DNA from: Microbacterium sp. RU1D
Lineage (GTDB): Bacteria; Actinomycetota; Actinomycetes; Actinomycetales; Microbacteriaceae
Reading direction: 5' to 3'
NCBI RefSeq assembly: GCF_900156435.1
Contig: NZ_FTPQ01000002.1
Span: 1 to 64,000 of the forward strand
DNA: 64,000 bases
In this document: positions 39,040-50,711 of the stretch, one piece after another
Numbering within the stretch: the first letter of the stretch is position 1
Layout of the letters: each line of letters opens with the position of its first letter
Made by a program: the position numbers and the translations under genes
The notes under the pieces: model-generated
Seen by the model: the letters and a program-made list of their open reading frames with translations, nothing else
Databases searched by the model: none
What the model was told of the DNA's origin: nothing

Positions 39040-40665
39040 TTACTGTGCCGCCTCGAAGAGTGAGAGCACCTCGACCTGCGGGTCGGTCAGCGTCAGCGTG
39101 ACGACGGGACGGCCATGCGCCTCCGCCAGCACGCTCGCGTCTCCCGCGGCCTGTGCCTGGATGAGTTGTCCGAACGTGAAGGGCCGCCCCGGGATCTCGA
39201 GGTCGACGTCGGTGCGTTCGGTGATCTGGAGGAACACGCCGGTGGCGGGTCCGCCCTTGTGGTACTGCCCGGTGGAGTGCAGGAACCGCGGGCCCCACCC
39301 GAAGGTGGTGGGGCGAGCGCTGTCGGCCGCGACGAGCTCGCGGAGCCCCGACAGCTGGGGGAGCTCGAGCCGGTTCACGTACGCCTGGACGCTGACGTAC
39401 CCGTCGGCCGGAACGCGGGCCCACAGCGCCGCGAGCACGCCCGCGACGGTACCGCTCTCGGCGAGCGACGCGTCGGAGACGCGCACCTCGACGCCGTCGG
39501 CGACGAACGCCGGAGCGGTGGGGGCGGGCCGGGCCTCGAGCAGGCCCCGGGTCGCCTCCTTCGCCGATTCGACGTCGGGCTGATCGAAGGGGTCGATGTC
39601 GAGCATGCGGCCCGCGATCGCGGTCGCATACTCCCAGACGACGAACTGCGCGCCCGGCGAACCGCTCACGAGCACCTCGCCCGTGTGCCGCTCGAACAGG
39701 TGGAACGCGTCGGCGTCGTCGACGAAGCGCACGACCTGGAGGTCGTCGGGCTTCGCGTCGAGCTCGGGCGAGACGGGGAGGAGGACGACGGGCAGGATGC
39801 CGGTGCCGTCCTTGCCGGTGGACTCGGCGACGAGCTGCTCGATCCAGTCGGGCAGACCGATGATGTGGCTGCCGTCGGTGACGAGACCGAGCTTGTCGCG
39901 ACGGTGCGCACCACCGCCGGCGATGGCGGCGGCGAGCACGAGGGCGGGGTTCTCGGGGGAGTCGATGGCCACCTCGAGCAGGGTGGCGTCGGCCTCGTCG
40001 AGCAGGTCGTCGATGTCGACCCCGGCGAGCCCGGCGGGGACGAGCCCGAAGGCGGTGAGGGCCGAGTAGCGCCCCCCGACCTCGGGGTCGGCGAGGAACA
40101 CGCGGTAGCCGTCGGCGCGGGCCGACTGCTCGAGCGGGGAGCCCGGGTCGGTCACCACGACGATGCGCCCGGTCGGGTCGATGCCGACGTCGCGGAAGGC
40201 GACCTCGAAGGCCCGCTTGGCGGAGTCGGTCTCGATCGTCGATCCCGACTTGCTCGACACGACGAGCACGGTCTGCGCGAGTCCGCCCGATTCGGCGGCG
40301 CCGTCGATGGCGGCGAGCACCTGACCCGGGGCGGTGGAGTCGAGGATGACCAGCGGCACACCCGACGACTGCGCGATGACCTCGGGGGCCAGGGACGACC
40401 CGCCCATGCCGGCCAGCACGACACGGGTCACGCCCTGCGCGACGAGTTCGTCGCGCAGGGCCGTGATCTCGGGCACGAGCGGGCGCGAGACGGAGACCGC
40501 CCGCACCCACCCGAGCCGACGAGAGGCCTCGTCTTCGGCAGCCGCGCCCCACAGGCTCGCGTCGCCGGCGGTGATGCCCGACGCGACGAGCGATCCGGTC
40601 AGGCCGGGGAGCTCGGCGTCGACGACCGACTTGACGTGGCCCGTGACCTTGACGGCGAAGCTCAC
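39040..40665 (-). CDS. pgi: Glucose-6-phosphate isomerase
   Basis: 541 residues. It interconverts glucose-6-phosphate and fructose-6-phosphate and links this operon to glycolysis. It has SIS-type sugar-phosphate features: [28 protein letters not shown] (sugar-phosphate binding), [17 protein letters not shown], and the C-terminal [13 protein letters not shown] with the catalytic His. Sequence features fit the shorter actinobacterial Pgi often fused or grouped with tal. GTG 40665 overlaps the tal stop (GTGA). It is more diverged than its neighbours, but all key motifs are present. Confidence 0.93.
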   Translation of the reverse strand: MSFAVKVTGHVKSVVDAELPGLTGSLVASGITAGDASLWGAAAEDEASRRLGWVRAVSVSRPLVPEITALRDELVAQGVTRVVLAGMGGSSLAPEVIAQSSGVPLVILDSTAPGQVLAAIDGAAESGGLAQTVLVVSSKSGSTIETDSAKRAFEVAFRDVGIDPTGRIVVVTDPGSPLEQSARADGYRVFLADPEVGGRYSALTAFGLVPAGLAGVDIDDLLDEADATLLEVAIDSPENPALVLAAAIAGGGAHRRDKLGLVTDGSHIIGLPDWIEQLVAESTGKDGTGILPVVLLPVSPELDAKPDDLQVVRFVDDADAFHLFERHTGEVLVSGSPGAQFVVWEYATAIAGRMLDIDPFDQPDVESAKEATRGLLEARPAPTAPAFVADGVEVRVSDASLAESGTVAGVLAALWARVPADGYVSVQAYVNRLELPQLSGLRELVAADSARPTTFGWGPRFLHSTGQYHKGGPATGVFLQITERTDVDLEIPGRPFTFGQLIQAQAAGDASVLAEAHGRPVVTLTLTDPQVEVLSLFEAAQ

Positions 40666-41783
40666 TTCGCCGCCTGGGCGCTTCCCGCGTCGAGGGCGGT
40701 CTTGACGGTGTCCTGCAGCTCGTGCCATGAGGCGATGAACTTTTCGACGCCCTCGTCCTCGAGCGTCTGGGTCGCGTCGGCGACGTCGACGCCCGCGGCG
40801 GCGAGCCGGTCGAAGACCTCGTGAGCCTCGGTGTACGCACCGGTGACCGTGTCGCCGGTGATCACGCCGTGGTCGAAGGTGGCTTCGAGCGTCTTCTCGG
40901 GCATCGTGTTGACGGTGCCGGGGGCGACGAGCTCGGTCACGTAGAGCGTGTCGGGCAGGGCCGGGTCCTTGACACCCGTGGAGGCCCAGAGCGGACGCTG
41001 CACCGTGGCGCCGGCATCCAGGAGCTTCTTGGCGCGGTCCTCGGAGAACTTCTTCTCGTACAGCTCGTAGGCCAGACGGGCGTTGGCGATGCCCGCCTTG
41101 CCCTTCAGCTCGGCGGCCTCGTCGGTGCCGATCGCGGCGAGGCGCTTGTCGATCTCGGTGTCGACGCGCGACACGAAGAACGACGCCACCGACTGCAGGG
41201 TGGAGATGTCGTGCCCGGCGGCCTGCGCCTTCTCGACACCGGCGAGGTACGCGTCGATGACCTCTTCGTAGCGCTCGAGGCTGAAAATCAGCGTGACGTT
41301 GACTGAGATGCCCGTGCCGATGACCTCGGTGATCGCGGGCAGGCCGGCCTTGGTCGCGGGGATCTTGATGAGGACGTTCTTACGGTCGACCCGCGCCGAC
41401 AGGTCCTTCGCCTGCGCGACCGTGCCCTCGGTGTCGTGGGCGAGGTCGGGGGAGACCTCGATCGACACGCGGCCGTCGACCCCGTTCGTGGCCTCGAAGA
41501 CGGGCAGGAAGATGTCGCACGCGTCGCGGACGTCGTCGGTGGTGATCGAGAAGATGGCCTCGTCGACGCTCGCGTCGGCGGCGGCGAGCTCCTTGACCTG
41601 ACCCTCGTACGCCTCGCCCTGGGACAGGGCGCCGGCGAAGATGGTCGGGTTCGTGGTCACGCCCGAGATGTCGCGCGACTCGATCAGCTCGGCGAGGTTG
41701 CCGGACTGGATGCGCTGACGCGACAGGTCGTCGAGCCAGATGCTGACGCCCTGAGCGGCGAGGTCTGCGGTGGGAGTGCTCAT
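40662..41783 (-). CDS. tal: Transaldolase
   Basis: 373 residues, the long transaldolase type of actinobacteria. It transfers a dihydroxyacetone unit between sugar phosphates. Motifs: [24 protein letters not shown], and the Schiff-base lysine in [21 protein letters not shown] lies about 8 nt before ATG 41783. It is 19 bp downstream of tkt and its stop overlaps the pgi start. Confidence 0.97.
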   Translation of the reverse strand: MSTPTADLAAQGVSIWLDDLSRQRIQSGNLAELIESRDISGVTTNPTIFAGALSQGEAYEGQVKELAAADASVDEAIFSITTDDVRDACDIFLPVFEATNGVDGRVSIEVSPDLAHDTEGTVAQAKDLSARVDRKNVLIKIPATKAGLPAITEVIGTGISVNVTLIFSLERYEEVIDAYLAGVEKAQAAGHDISTLQSVASFFVSRVDTEIDKRLAAIGTDEAAELKGKAGIANARLAYELYEKKFSEDRAKKLLDAGATVQRPLWASTGVKDPALPDTLYVTELVAPGTVNTMPEKTLEATFDHGVITGDTVTGAYTEAHEVFDRLAAAGVDVADATQTLEDEGVEKFIASWHELQDTVKTALDAGSAQAAK

Positions 41784-41802
41784 GGTCGTTTTCTCCTCGG
41801 GA

Positions 41803-43905
<2,103 letters not shown>

Positions 43906-44011
43906 GGTGCCTTTCTCGATCCTGCGCCCGGTTCACGTACCGACGTCCGCGCTCGTCACCGTAGGAGTGGGAGGGGGGTGGGGTGTCGGCGCGGGGCGCG
44001 CGTTCTTCGCC

Positions 44012-44017
44012 AGCATA
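44012..44017 (-). promoter_or_regulatory. Candidate -10 of the tkt operon
   Basis: On the minus strand the sequence reads TATGCT, in a patch of lower GC, giving a leader of about 100 nt. No clear -35 was seen. The 223-bp gap holds this and the ctaB promoter. Confidence 0.4.
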
Positions 44018-44090
44018 GCGAGAACGACCGACGCCGTTGCCGTTCGTGACGGGGGTCGACAGGCGGCCGAGGGTGTGGTGGGGATGGCAT

Positions 44091-44096
44091 AGAATC
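44091..44096 (+). promoter_or_regulatory. Candidate -10 of ctaB
   Basis: TAGAAT, 32 bases before the ctaB ATG. The suf leader region carries the same hexamer at 47566-47571. No strong -35 was recognised. Confidence 0.5.
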
Positions 44097-44128
44097 GTGG
44101 GGATACATACGCGCTACCCCGGGGGACG

Positions 44129-45055
44129 ATGGACATCTCGACGACGTCGCACGTCATTGCGACGACCGATCGCCGCTCCGTCGGACGCACCCTTCGGGCC
44201 TACGTCGCTCTGACGAAGCCGCGCGTCCTCGAGCTCCTGCTGGTGACCACCGTTCCGGTGATGATCCTCGCGCAGGGCGGTCTGCCGAACCTGTGGCTCA
44301 TCCTCGCCACGGTGGTCGGCGGCTCGCTGAGCGCCGGGTCGGCCGCGGCGTTCAACATGTACCTCGACCGCGACATCGACGCGCACATGCAGCGCACCGA
44401 GAACCGTCCGCTGGTCACCGGCGAGGTCTCGCCCCGTGGTGCGCTGACGTTCGCGTGGACGCTCGCGGTGTTCTCCACCGTGTGGCTGCTGGTCTTCACG
44501 AACCCGCTGGCCGCGGGCCTGTCGGCGGCCGCCATCTTCTTCTACGTCGTGATCTACACGATGATCCTCAAGCGCCGCACCGAGCAGAACATCGTGTGGG
44601 GCGGCATCGCCGGCTGCTTCCCGGTGCTCATCGGCTGGTCGGCCGTGACGGGGTCGCTGTCGTGGGCGCCGTTCATCCTGTTCGCGCTCGTGTTCCTGTG
44701 GACGCCGCCGCACTACTGGCCGCTGTCGATGAAGTACGCCGCGCAGTACGACGAGGTCGACGTCCCCATGCTGGGGGCGACCCGCAGCGGTTCGCAGGTG
44801 GGCCTGCAGGTCATTCTCTACGCGTGGGCGACCGTCGCCTGTTCGCTGCTGCTCATCCCCGTCGCCTCGATGGGCGTGGTCTACACGGTCTCGGCGCTGG
44901 TGTTCGGCGGCTGGTTCATCTACGAGTCGCACCGCCTCTACGCCCGTGCCGTCCGCGGTGGGGAGCCCCGGCCGATGCGCGTGTTCCACGCGTCGATCAC
45001 CTACCTGACGCTCCTGTTCGTGGCCATCGCGGTCGACCCGCTGCTGCCCTTCTGA
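44129..45055 (+). CDS. ctaB: Protohaem IX farnesyltransferase (haem O synthase)
   Basis: 308 residues, UbiA-family membrane prenyltransferase with about nine helices. It adds a farnesyl group to haem B to make haem O for cytochrome oxidase. The two Asp-rich prenyl-diphosphate motifs are visible: [12 protein letters not shown] with [10 protein letters not shown], and [14 protein letters not shown]; the [10 protein letters not shown] motif is typical of CtaB. It diverges from tkt, a usual actinobacterial order, and haem A synthase is 1.4 kb away on the other strand. Confidence 0.97.
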   Translation: MDISTTSHVIATTDRRSVGRTLRAYVALTKPRVLELLLVTTVPVMILAQGGLPNLWLILATVVGGSLSAGSAAAFNMYLDRDIDAHMQRTENRPLVTGEVSPRGALTFAWTLAVFSTVWLLVFTNPLAAGLSAAAIFFYVVIYTMILKRRTEQNIVWGGIAGCFPVLIGWSAVTGSLSWAPFILFALVFLWTPPHYWPLSMKYAAQYDEVDVPMLGATRSGSQVGLQVILYAWATVACSLLLIPVASMGVVYTVSALVFGGWFIYESHRLYARAVRGGEPRPMRVFHASITYLTLLFVAIAVDPLLPF

Positions 45056-45074
45056 CAACCATCCACGGCAGCGT

Positions 45075-45095
45075 CCACGCCCGACCCGGGCGTGG
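45075..45095 (+). terminator. ctaB terminator
   Basis: CCACGCCCG pairs perfectly with CGGGCGTGG over the loop ACC, followed by GGTCGTCTCT. It lies 19 bases after the ctaB stop, before the converging acetyltransferase gene. Confidence 0.7.
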
Positions 45096-45130
45096 GGTCG
45101 TCTCTAGCCGCATCCCCGGCGTCGACCGCG

Positions 45131-45709
45131 TCAGGCCAATCCTGAGGCACGGGATGAGCGATCCTCTCGTGGCCGGGCAGCGCGTCCCGGCAGAACGCGA
45201 CTCATCTCGAGCAGTCCGCCGTCGTCCGGCTGAGGAGCCCGTCCGAGGACCCGGAGGTCGTCGACGCGCCCCGTGGGAGCGAACCCCTTCCGCGCGTAGT
45301 AACGGCGTGCGGGGGCCGCGCTCTCGGCCACCCAGAGACGCAGGACGGTTCCGCTCGAGCCGGCCCATCGGAGGATCGCATCGAACAGGGCGTCGGTGAC
45401 GCCCTTCTCCCGCCCTCGCGCGTCGGGTGTCACGTAGACGCCGGTGAGGACGGGCTCGGGGCCCTGCGCGTCACCGAGCTGCGCGCACATCATCCCGAGC
45501 CAGCGGCCCGACCCGTCGTCGGTCGCCACGATGCTCGTGGTGTCGGGCTGTGCGCCACGGCGCGCTCGCATCCGCCACCCGTCCTCGGGAATGCGCAGCG
45601 TCTCCTCGACGGTCGCCGTCCACGAGATCGGATCGTCGGTGGCGTTCTCGATGCGGAACGCCCGCAACCGGCGCCAGTCGTCCTCCTGCGTCGGTCGAAG
45701 CGTGAACAT
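45131..45709 (-). CDS. GNAT-family N-acetyltransferase
   Basis: 192 residues. The N-terminus FTLRPTQEDDWRRLRAFR, the acetyl-CoA loop VTPDARGREKGVTDAL, and the C-terminal ESAAPARRYYARKGFAPTG match GNAT acetyltransferases. Substrate unknown. The ATG at 45709 is directly preceded by GGAGGG, too close for a normal ribosome site, but a -10 TACGCT (minus strand, 45721-45716) lies 6 nt before it, so leaderless initiation is likely. The Arg-rich tail after about residue 170 may be disordered. Confidence 0.85.
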   Translation of the reverse strand: MFTLRPTQEDDWRRLRAFRIENATDDPISWTATVEETLRIPEDGWRMRARRGAQPDTTSIVATDDGSGRWLGMMCAQLGDAQGPEPVLTGVYVTPDARGREKGVTDALFDAILRWAGSSGTVLRLWVAESAAPARRYYARKGFAPTGRVDDLRVLGRAPQPDDGGLLEMSRVLPGRAARPREDRSSRASGLA

Positions 45710-45735
45710 CCCTCCAGCGTAGGCATCGTCCTCGA

Positions 45736-45818
45736 CCGCGACGGACGCGGAAGCGCCCCCGCGAGCGGGCGCGGCCGCGACGGACGCGAAAGCGCCCGCC
45801 CCAGTCGGGAGCGGGCGC
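45736..45818 (-). terminator. Duplicated terminator-like repeats between the membrane protein and acetyltransferase genes
   Basis: A 23-bp unit occurs twice with one mismatch (45736-45758 and 45775-45797), and each copy is followed by GCGGGCGC. In the second copy GCGCCCGC (45792-45799) pairs with GCGGGCGC (45811-45818). The arrangement would give tandem hairpins downstream of the gene at 45844-46326. Confidence 0.5.
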
Positions 45819-45843
45819 CTCGGTCGCGCAAAGGAACGCGGGG

Positions 45844-46326
45844 TCAGCGACGCGTGGTGTCGTCGCCCGCGTCGAGTCTCGGCGCGTCGTGCTGCGCGGC
45901 GGCGGCGGCCTGCGGGGGAGCGGTGGCCGTCGACGGCGTCTCGATGTCGGCATCCTCGACCGCGAGGGGGGCGGCGGTCGTGGCGGGGGCGAAGGGAGCG
46001 GCGCTCGCGGGGGCCGTCTCCTCGTCGCTGGACCAGTCGATCGTCTCGACCGAGACGTCGGGGCGGCGCACGAGGGCGGTGGCGGCGGCGAGGGCGAGGG
46101 CCGCGACGATGCCGACGGCACCGGCGCCCAGCACCGCGGCGCCGACGACGACCCAGGACTGGCCGACGTAGACCTGCACGACGGTGGCGTTGGGGTCGTT
46201 GAGCACCTGCTCCATCGCGTCGATCCCGTTCAGGACGATCGCGAGTCCACCGGCGATGGCGGCCAGGGATGCGACGACGAGCACCCAGAACGGGATGCTG
46301 GTCACCAGGCGGGGGCGGGTCTTCAT
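45844..46326 (-). CDS. Small membrane protein of unknown function
   Basis: 160 residues: a short basic N-terminus, two transmembrane helices (about residues 10-32 and 56-86) and a long Ala/Pro/Asp-rich cytoplasmic tail. The loop NGIDAMEQVLNDPNATVVQVYVG lies between the helices. I do not recognise a family. ATG 46326 has AAGGAG 8 nt upstream. It lies 174 bp downstream of ctaA on the same strand and may be read from the same transcript or its own promoter. The leader can form two exclusive structures, one masking the AAGG of the ribosome site, suggesting translation is regulated. Confidence 0.8.
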   Translation of the reverse strand: MKTRPRLVTSIPFWVLVVASLAAIAGGLAIVLNGIDAMEQVLNDPNATVVQVYVGQSWVVVGAAVLGAGAVGIVAALALAAATALVRRPDVSVETIDWSSDEETAPASAAPFAPATTAAPLAVEDADIETPSTATAPPQAAAAAQHDAPRLDAGDDTTRR

Positions 46327-46336
46327 GGGGTGTACT

Positions 46337-46436
46337 CCTTGTCGTTCCGGCGTGCGGGCGCCGGACTGGCGTCTCCCGACGCGATGGCATCAGGAGTGCC
46401 CGGGCGCGAACCCGGAACGACAAGGGTGTCGCACTC
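46337..46436 (-). ncRNA. Candidate two-state regulatory RNA leader
   Basis: In the minus-strand transcript a perfect 14-bp inverted repeat (46412-46425 with 46337-46350) would pair over the AAGG of the ribosome-binding site of the downstream gene. The same bases also form an alternative fold: a three-way junction with perfect 5-bp stems (46394-46398/46432-46436, 46400-46404/46411-46415, 46418-46422/46427-46431), plus hairpins 46369-46382 and 46347-46364. The alternative leaves the ribosome site free. The pairings are seen directly; switching is inference, and no known riboswitch class was recognised. Confidence 0.5.
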
Positions 46437-46500
46437 GTCCTGGCGAGGCCTAGGGGTCGCCGATGAATGCGCTATGAGCGTATAAGGGGGACGCGAGTCG

Positions 46501-47487
46501 TCAGGCGCGGGCGTCGGCTGTGGCACGACGGTGATGCGAGTGTGCTGCCGCGACCGGTGTCTTCAGGCGCAGGACCACGACGGTCATGGTCGCTGCGGCC
46601 AGGGCGGCGAGCACCATGTGCGTGCCCACGGCGATCTCGGGCAGGCCGTTGCGCGCCTGGTAGAGGCCCACCGCGATCTGCACGAGTTCGACGGCCAGCA
46701 GCGCCGTCGCCCACCGGCGGACGGGTAGGCGCAGGCGCCACGCGGCGGCGACGACGACGAGCGTGAGCGCGAACAGCGCGTATCCGGGCCAGGCATGCAC
46801 GTGCTCGAGCACCTGCGCGTCGAAACCGTTGCGCACCGAGGCCTCGTCGCCGGAGTGAGGGCCCGCCCCGGTGGTCAGCACGCCGAACACGATGGTCAGC
46901 GCGAGCACGCCGGTGGTCGCGTGCACGAGCCCCGCGAACCAGCGGGGCACAGCCAGCGCGCGGGGTCCGGCCGGCTGGTACATGCGCACGAGGAAGGCCG
47001 CGCACACGGCGACCAGCACGACCGAGGCGACGTAGTGGAACCCGACGATGAACGGGTTGAGACCGGTGAGCACGGTGATGCCGCCGACGACCGCCTGCGC
47101 GACGATCCCTCCGAGCACGACGAGCGAGAGCACGAAGAGGACGCGGCGCTCGTGTCGCATGCGCCACACCAGGACGACGACGGCGAGGGCGAGGATGCCG
47201 ACCAGGCCGGTGAGGGTGCGGTTGCCGAACTCGATGATTCCGTGGATGCCCATCTCGGGGGTGTTCACGAGCGAGTCGGGGGTGCAGCGCGGCCAGGTGG
47301 GGCAGCCCAGGCCCGAACCGGTCAGGCGAACGGCTCCACCGGTGCCGATGATGAGCACCTCGGCGATGAAGGACAGCCACGCGAACACCCGCACCCGGCG
47401 GTCGACCCGCGTGGGCAGCCACGCGCCGAGGCGTTGCAGCACGCCGGGGACGCGGGACGAGGCGGGGGAGGACGAGGCGGAGGGCAT
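46501..47487 (-). CDS. ctaA: Haem A synthase (CtaA/COX15)
   Basis: 328 residues with eight transmembrane helices. It oxidises the C8 methyl of haem O to make haem A. Conserved parts: GTGGAVRLTGSGLGCPTWPRC with the loop cysteines, IHGIIEFGNRTL with a haem-ligand His, FHYVASVVL, and in the second half VHATTGVLAL and THMVLAALAA with the remaining His. I chose ATG 47487 (MPSASSSP) because AGGAAG precedes it at 8 nt; an ATG 57 bases upstream lacks a site. It diverges from the suf operon. Confidence 0.94.
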   Translation of the reverse strand: MPSASSSPASSRVPGVLQRLGAWLPTRVDRRVRVFAWLSFIAEVLIIGTGGAVRLTGSGLGCPTWPRCTPDSLVNTPEMGIHGIIEFGNRTLTGLVGILALAVVVLVWRMRHERRVLFVLSLVVLGGIVAQAVVGGITVLTGLNPFIVGFHYVASVVLVAVCAAFLVRMYQPAGPRALAVPRWFAGLVHATTGVLALTIVFGVLTTGAGPHSGDEASVRNGFDAQVLEHVHAWPGYALFALTLVVVAAAWRLRLPVRRWATALLAVELVQIAVGLYQARNGLPEIAVGTHMVLAALAAATMTVVVLRLKTPVAAAHSHHRRATADARA

Positions 47488-47565
47488 ACGTGCGGCTTCC
47501 TGGCGTCGGGGCGGTCCCGGCGTTCGGGAGAGCGGGCCTGCCATGCCGGGAGCGGGTGTTGCCTG

Positions 47566-47693
47566 TAGAATCGAAGGGTCCGTGTGCAGCGCTCACGCGA
47601 TCCGCACAACAGACAGTCTAGGCGCGCAGCCAGCGCCTTCGAGCGGGCCCACCAGCGACATTCCTGGGACTTCGACCGGAGTCCGGAATGTCG
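47566..47693 (+). promoter_or_regulatory. suf operon promoter and structured leader
   Basis: A -10-like TAGAAT (47566-47571) gives a leader of about 160 nt. Inside it, CGACATTCC (47656-47664) pairs with GGAATGTCG (47685-47693), extended inward by GGACT/AGTCC after a 2-nt bulge: 14 pairs and an 8-nt loop. The hairpin ends 27 nt before the AAGGAG of sufB. It may be a regulatory leader; no regulator gene lies beside it. Confidence 0.45.
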
Positions 47694-47736
47694 GGGCGGA
47701 TGACACCGTTGAGGCCCGAGAAGGAGAGTGATCACC

Positions 47737-49155
47737 ATGTCCGATGTCCTCATCGACCGACCAGAGCTCGAGAGCCTGGGGCAATACGAGTTCGGCTGGC
47801 ACGACACCGACGCCGCGGGTGCCGTCGCGCAGCGCGGGATCAACGAGGACGTCGTGCGCGGCATCTCCTCGCTGAAGTCCGAGCCGGAGTGGATGCTGAA
47901 GACCCGTCTGAAGGGGTATCAGCTCTTCGGCAAGAAGCCCATGCCGACCTGGGGCGCCGACCTCAGCGACATCGACTTCGAGAACATCAAGTACTTCGTG
48001 CGCTCGACCGAGAAGCAGGCGCAGTCGTGGGAGGACCTCCCGGAGGAGATCCGCAACACGTACGAGAAGCTCGGCATCCCCGAGGCCGAGCGTCAGCGCC
48101 TCGTCGCCGGCGTCGCCGCCCAGTACGAGTCCGAGGTCGTCTACCACCAGATCCGCGAGGACCTGGAGCAGCAGGGCGTCATCTTCATGGACACCGACAC
48201 GGCGCTGCGCGAGCACCCGGAATTCTTCGAGGAGTACTTCGGTACGGTCATCCCCGCCGGAGACAACAAGTTCGCCGCGCTGAACACGGCGGTCTGGTCG
48301 GGCGGTTCGTTCGTCTACGTCCCCAAGGGCGTGCACGTCGAGATCCCGCTGCAGGCGTACTTCCGCATCAACACCGAGAACATGGGCCAGTTCGAGCGGA
48401 CGCTGATCATCGCCGATGAGGACAGCTACGTCCACTACATCGAAGGCTGCACCGCTCCGATCTACAAGTCGGACTCGCTGCACTCGGCCGTCGTCGAGAT
48501 CATCGTGAAGAAGAATGCCCGCGTGCGCTACACGACGATCCAGAACTGGTCGAACAACGTGTACAACCTCGTCACCAAGCGCGCCGTCGCCCACGAGGGC
48601 GCGACCATGGAGTGGGTCGACGGCAACATCGGCTCCAAGGTGACGATGAAGTACCCCTCCATCTACCTGATGGGCGAGCACGCCAAGGGCGAGACCCTGT
48701 CGGTCGCCTTCGCCGGTCCCGGTCAGCACCAGGACGCCGGCGCGAAGATGGTCCACATGGCGCCGTACACGCAGTCGTCGATCGTGTCGAAGTCGATCGC
48801 CCGTGGCGGCGGTCGCGCCGGCTACCGCGGCGAGGTCCGCGTGGATGCCAACGCGCACCACTCCGCGAACACCGTGCGCTGCGACGCGCTCCTGGTCGAC
48901 ACGATCTCGCGCAGCGACACGTACCCCGCGATCGACATCCGCGTCGACGACGTCCAGCTCGGCCACGAGGCCACCGTCTCGAAGGTCAGCGAGGAGCAGC
49001 TGTTCTACCTGCAGTCGCGCGGCCTGCCCGAAGACGAGGCCATGGCGATGATCGTGCGCGGGTTCATCGAGCCCATCGCCCGCGAGCTCCCCATGGAGTA
49101 CGCGCTCGAACTCAACAAGCTCATCGAGATGGGCATGGAAGGATCCGTAGGCTAA
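47737..49155 (+). CDS. sufB: Fe-S cluster assembly scaffold SufB
   Basis: 472 residues. SufB is the core of the SufBCD scaffold on which Fe-S clusters are built. Typical segments are [20 protein letters not shown], the SufB signature [10 protein letters not shown] with a conserved Cys, [19 protein letters not shown] and the C-terminal [19 protein letters not shown] 47737 is 10 nt after AAGGAG; a GTG 9 bases upstream is too close to that site. No intein is present, unlike mycobacterial SufB. sufD follows directly after the stop. Confidence 0.97.
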   Translation: MSDVLIDRPELESLGQYEFGWHDTDAAGAVAQRGINEDVVRGISSLKSEPEWMLKTRLKGYQLFGKKPMPTWGADLSDIDFENIKYFVRSTEKQAQSWEDLPEEIRNTYEKLGIPEAERQRLVAGVAAQYESEVVYHQIREDLEQQGVIFMDTDTALREHPEFFEEYFGTVIPAGDNKFAALNTAVWSGGSFVYVPKGVHVEIPLQAYFRINTENMGQFERTLIIADEDSYVHYIEGCTAPIYKSDSLHSAVVEIIVKKNARVRYTTIQNWSNNVYNLVTKRAVAHEGATMEWVDGNIGSKVTMKYPSIYLMGEHAKGETLSVAFAGPGQHQDAGAKMVHMAPYTQSSIVSKSIARGGGRAGYRGEVRVDANAHHSANTVRCDALLVDTISRSDTYPAIDIRVDDVQLGHEATVSKVSEEQLFYLQSRGLPEDEAMAMIVRGFIEPIARELPMEYALELNKLIEMGMEGSVG

Positions 49156-50346
49156 ATGACGACTGCGACCGACACTCACGCAGCCGCCGAGGGTCACATC
49201 GACCCGGCAGCCCTCGTGGCATCCGTCGTTCCGGTGCAGACGCGCTCGGAGCGGAAGACCTCGTTCGACCCGGCCGACTTCGGCGTCCCCACGGGTCGCG
49301 AGGTCAACTGGAAGCTCAGCCCGATCGACCGGCTCGCGCCCCTCTTCGTCGACGAGGCCGGACCCACCGGCGTCGTCACCGTCGACGTCGAGGCGCCTGC
49401 TGCGGTCGAGCAGCTTCGACTCGCCGCGGGCGATGCGCCGCGCGGTGAGCACTTCCGCCCGGAGGACCTCCCCGCCGCCCTCGCCTGGGCGCACGAGGCC
49501 GAGGCGCCGCTGCTGCGCATCCCCGCGAACGTCGAGCTCGACGAGCCCGTCGTCGTGCGTCTCACCGGCACCGGGGGACTCGCGCACGCGCACGTGGTGA
49601 TCGAAGCGCAGCCGAACTCGCGCGGCACCGTCGTGCTCCGCCACGAGGGCACGGCGCAGCACGCGCAGAACGTCGAGATCCTCGTGCGCGACGGCGCCGA
49701 CCTCACGGTCGTGTCCGTGCAGAAGTGGGACGACGACGCGATCCACGCCTCGTCGCATCAGGCGCGCGTCGACCGCGACGCGAAGCTCACGCACGTCGTG
49801 GTGAGCTTCGGCGGCGGTGTCGTGCGCGTGAACCCCTCCGTCGAGCTGTCGGGACCGGGCGCCGAGGGGCGTCTGTACGGCCTGTCGTTCTCCGACGCCG
49901 GTCAGCACCTCGAGTCGCAGGTGTACCTGCACCACAAGGGTCCGCACACGGTCGGCGACGTGCTCTACAAGGGCGCCCTGCAGGGCGAGAGCGCCCGCAG
50001 CGTCTGGATCGGCGACGTCCTCATCGGACCGGATGCCACGGGCACCGACTCCTACGAGGCGAACCGCAACCTCGTGCTCACCGACGGCGCCCGCGCCGAC
50101 TCGATCCCGAACCTCGAGATCGAGACGGGCGACATCCAGGGCGCCGGTCACGCGAGCGCCACCGGGCGTTTCGACGACGAGCAGCTGTTCTACCTGCAGG
50201 CCCGCGGCATCGCGGAAGACGAGGCGCGTCGTCTGGTCGTGCTCGGCTTCCTCAGCGAGATCGTGCAGCGCATCGGCATCCCCGAGCTCGAGACCGAGCT
50301 CATCGAGGCCATCGAGCGCGAGCTGGCCGCGGGGGCTGCCGCGTGA
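49156..50346 (+). CDS. sufD: Fe-S cluster assembly protein SufD
   Basis: 396 residues, paralogous to SufB and partner in the SufBC2D complex. The beta-helix core and the C-terminal HASATGRFDDEQLFYLQ and GFLSEIVQRIG are characteristic, including the conserved His of SufD in the GHASA segment. The start ATG immediately follows the sufB stop. Its TGA overlaps the GTG of the next gene, so translation is coupled. Confidence 0.96.
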   Translation: MTTATDTHAAAEGHIDPAALVASVVPVQTRSERKTSFDPADFGVPTGREVNWKLSPIDRLAPLFVDEAGPTGVVTVDVEAPAAVEQLRLAAGDAPRGEHFRPEDLPAALAWAHEAEAPLLRIPANVELDEPVVVRLTGTGGLAHAHVVIEAQPNSRGTVVLRHEGTAQHAQNVEILVRDGADLTVVSVQKWDDDAIHASSHQARVDRDAKLTHVVVSFGGGVVRVNPSVELSGPGAEGRLYGLSFSDAGQHLESQVYLHHKGPHTVGDVLYKGALQGESARSVWIGDVLIGPDATGTDSYEANRNLVLTDGARADSIPNLEIETGDIQGAGHASATGRFDDEQLFYLQARGIAEDEARRLVVLGFLSEIVQRIGIPELETELIEAIERELAAGAAA

Positions 50347-50672
50347 GCGCCTCGCGCGCCTGCGCACTGAGCGAGCTCGTGCAGGACGAGGCCCGCCGGG
50401 TCGAGATCGACGGTGTCGCGATCGCCGTCGTGCTCGACGGCAACGGTGACGTCCACGCGATCGGCGACGTCTGCACGCACGGTGACATCTCGCTCTCGGA
50501 CGGCTTCGTCGAGGGCGAGACGCTGGAGTGCTGGGCCCATGGCTCGGCGTTCTCGCTGAAGACGGGTCGCCCCCTGAACCTCCCGGCCTATGAGCCGGTC
50601 CCCGTGTACGAGGTCGTGATCGACGGAGACGACGTGCTCATCGATCCGTCCGTCACCAAGGCGACGGCCTGA
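50343..50672 (+). CDS. Rieske [2Fe-2S] ferredoxin-like protein in the suf operon
   Basis: 109 residues. A small soluble Rieske protein: CTHGDISLSDG supplies the first Cys-x-His and ECWAHGSAF the second Cys-x2-His for a [2Fe-2S] cluster. It resembles the ferredoxin subunits of dioxygenases, but here it sits between sufD and sufC, so electron supply to cluster assembly or repair is more likely (inference). GTG 50343 overlaps the sufD stop by 4 bp. Confidence 0.92.
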   Translation: MSASRACALSELVQDEARRVEIDGVAIAVVLDGNGDVHAIGDVCTHGDISLSDGFVEGETLECWAHGSAFSLKTGRPLNLPAYEPVPVYEVVIDGDDVLIDPSVTKATA

Positions 50673-50711
50673 GCCGCGCCGAGACCTGAGACTTTACGAG
50701 TAAGGAACACC

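Noticed and set aside
46394..46436. Cloverleaf-like segment resembling part of a tRNA
   Set aside because: The apparent T-arm has a 6-nt loop rather than 7, and there is no acceptor stem, D-arm or usable anticodon arm. It is better explained as part of a regulatory leader.
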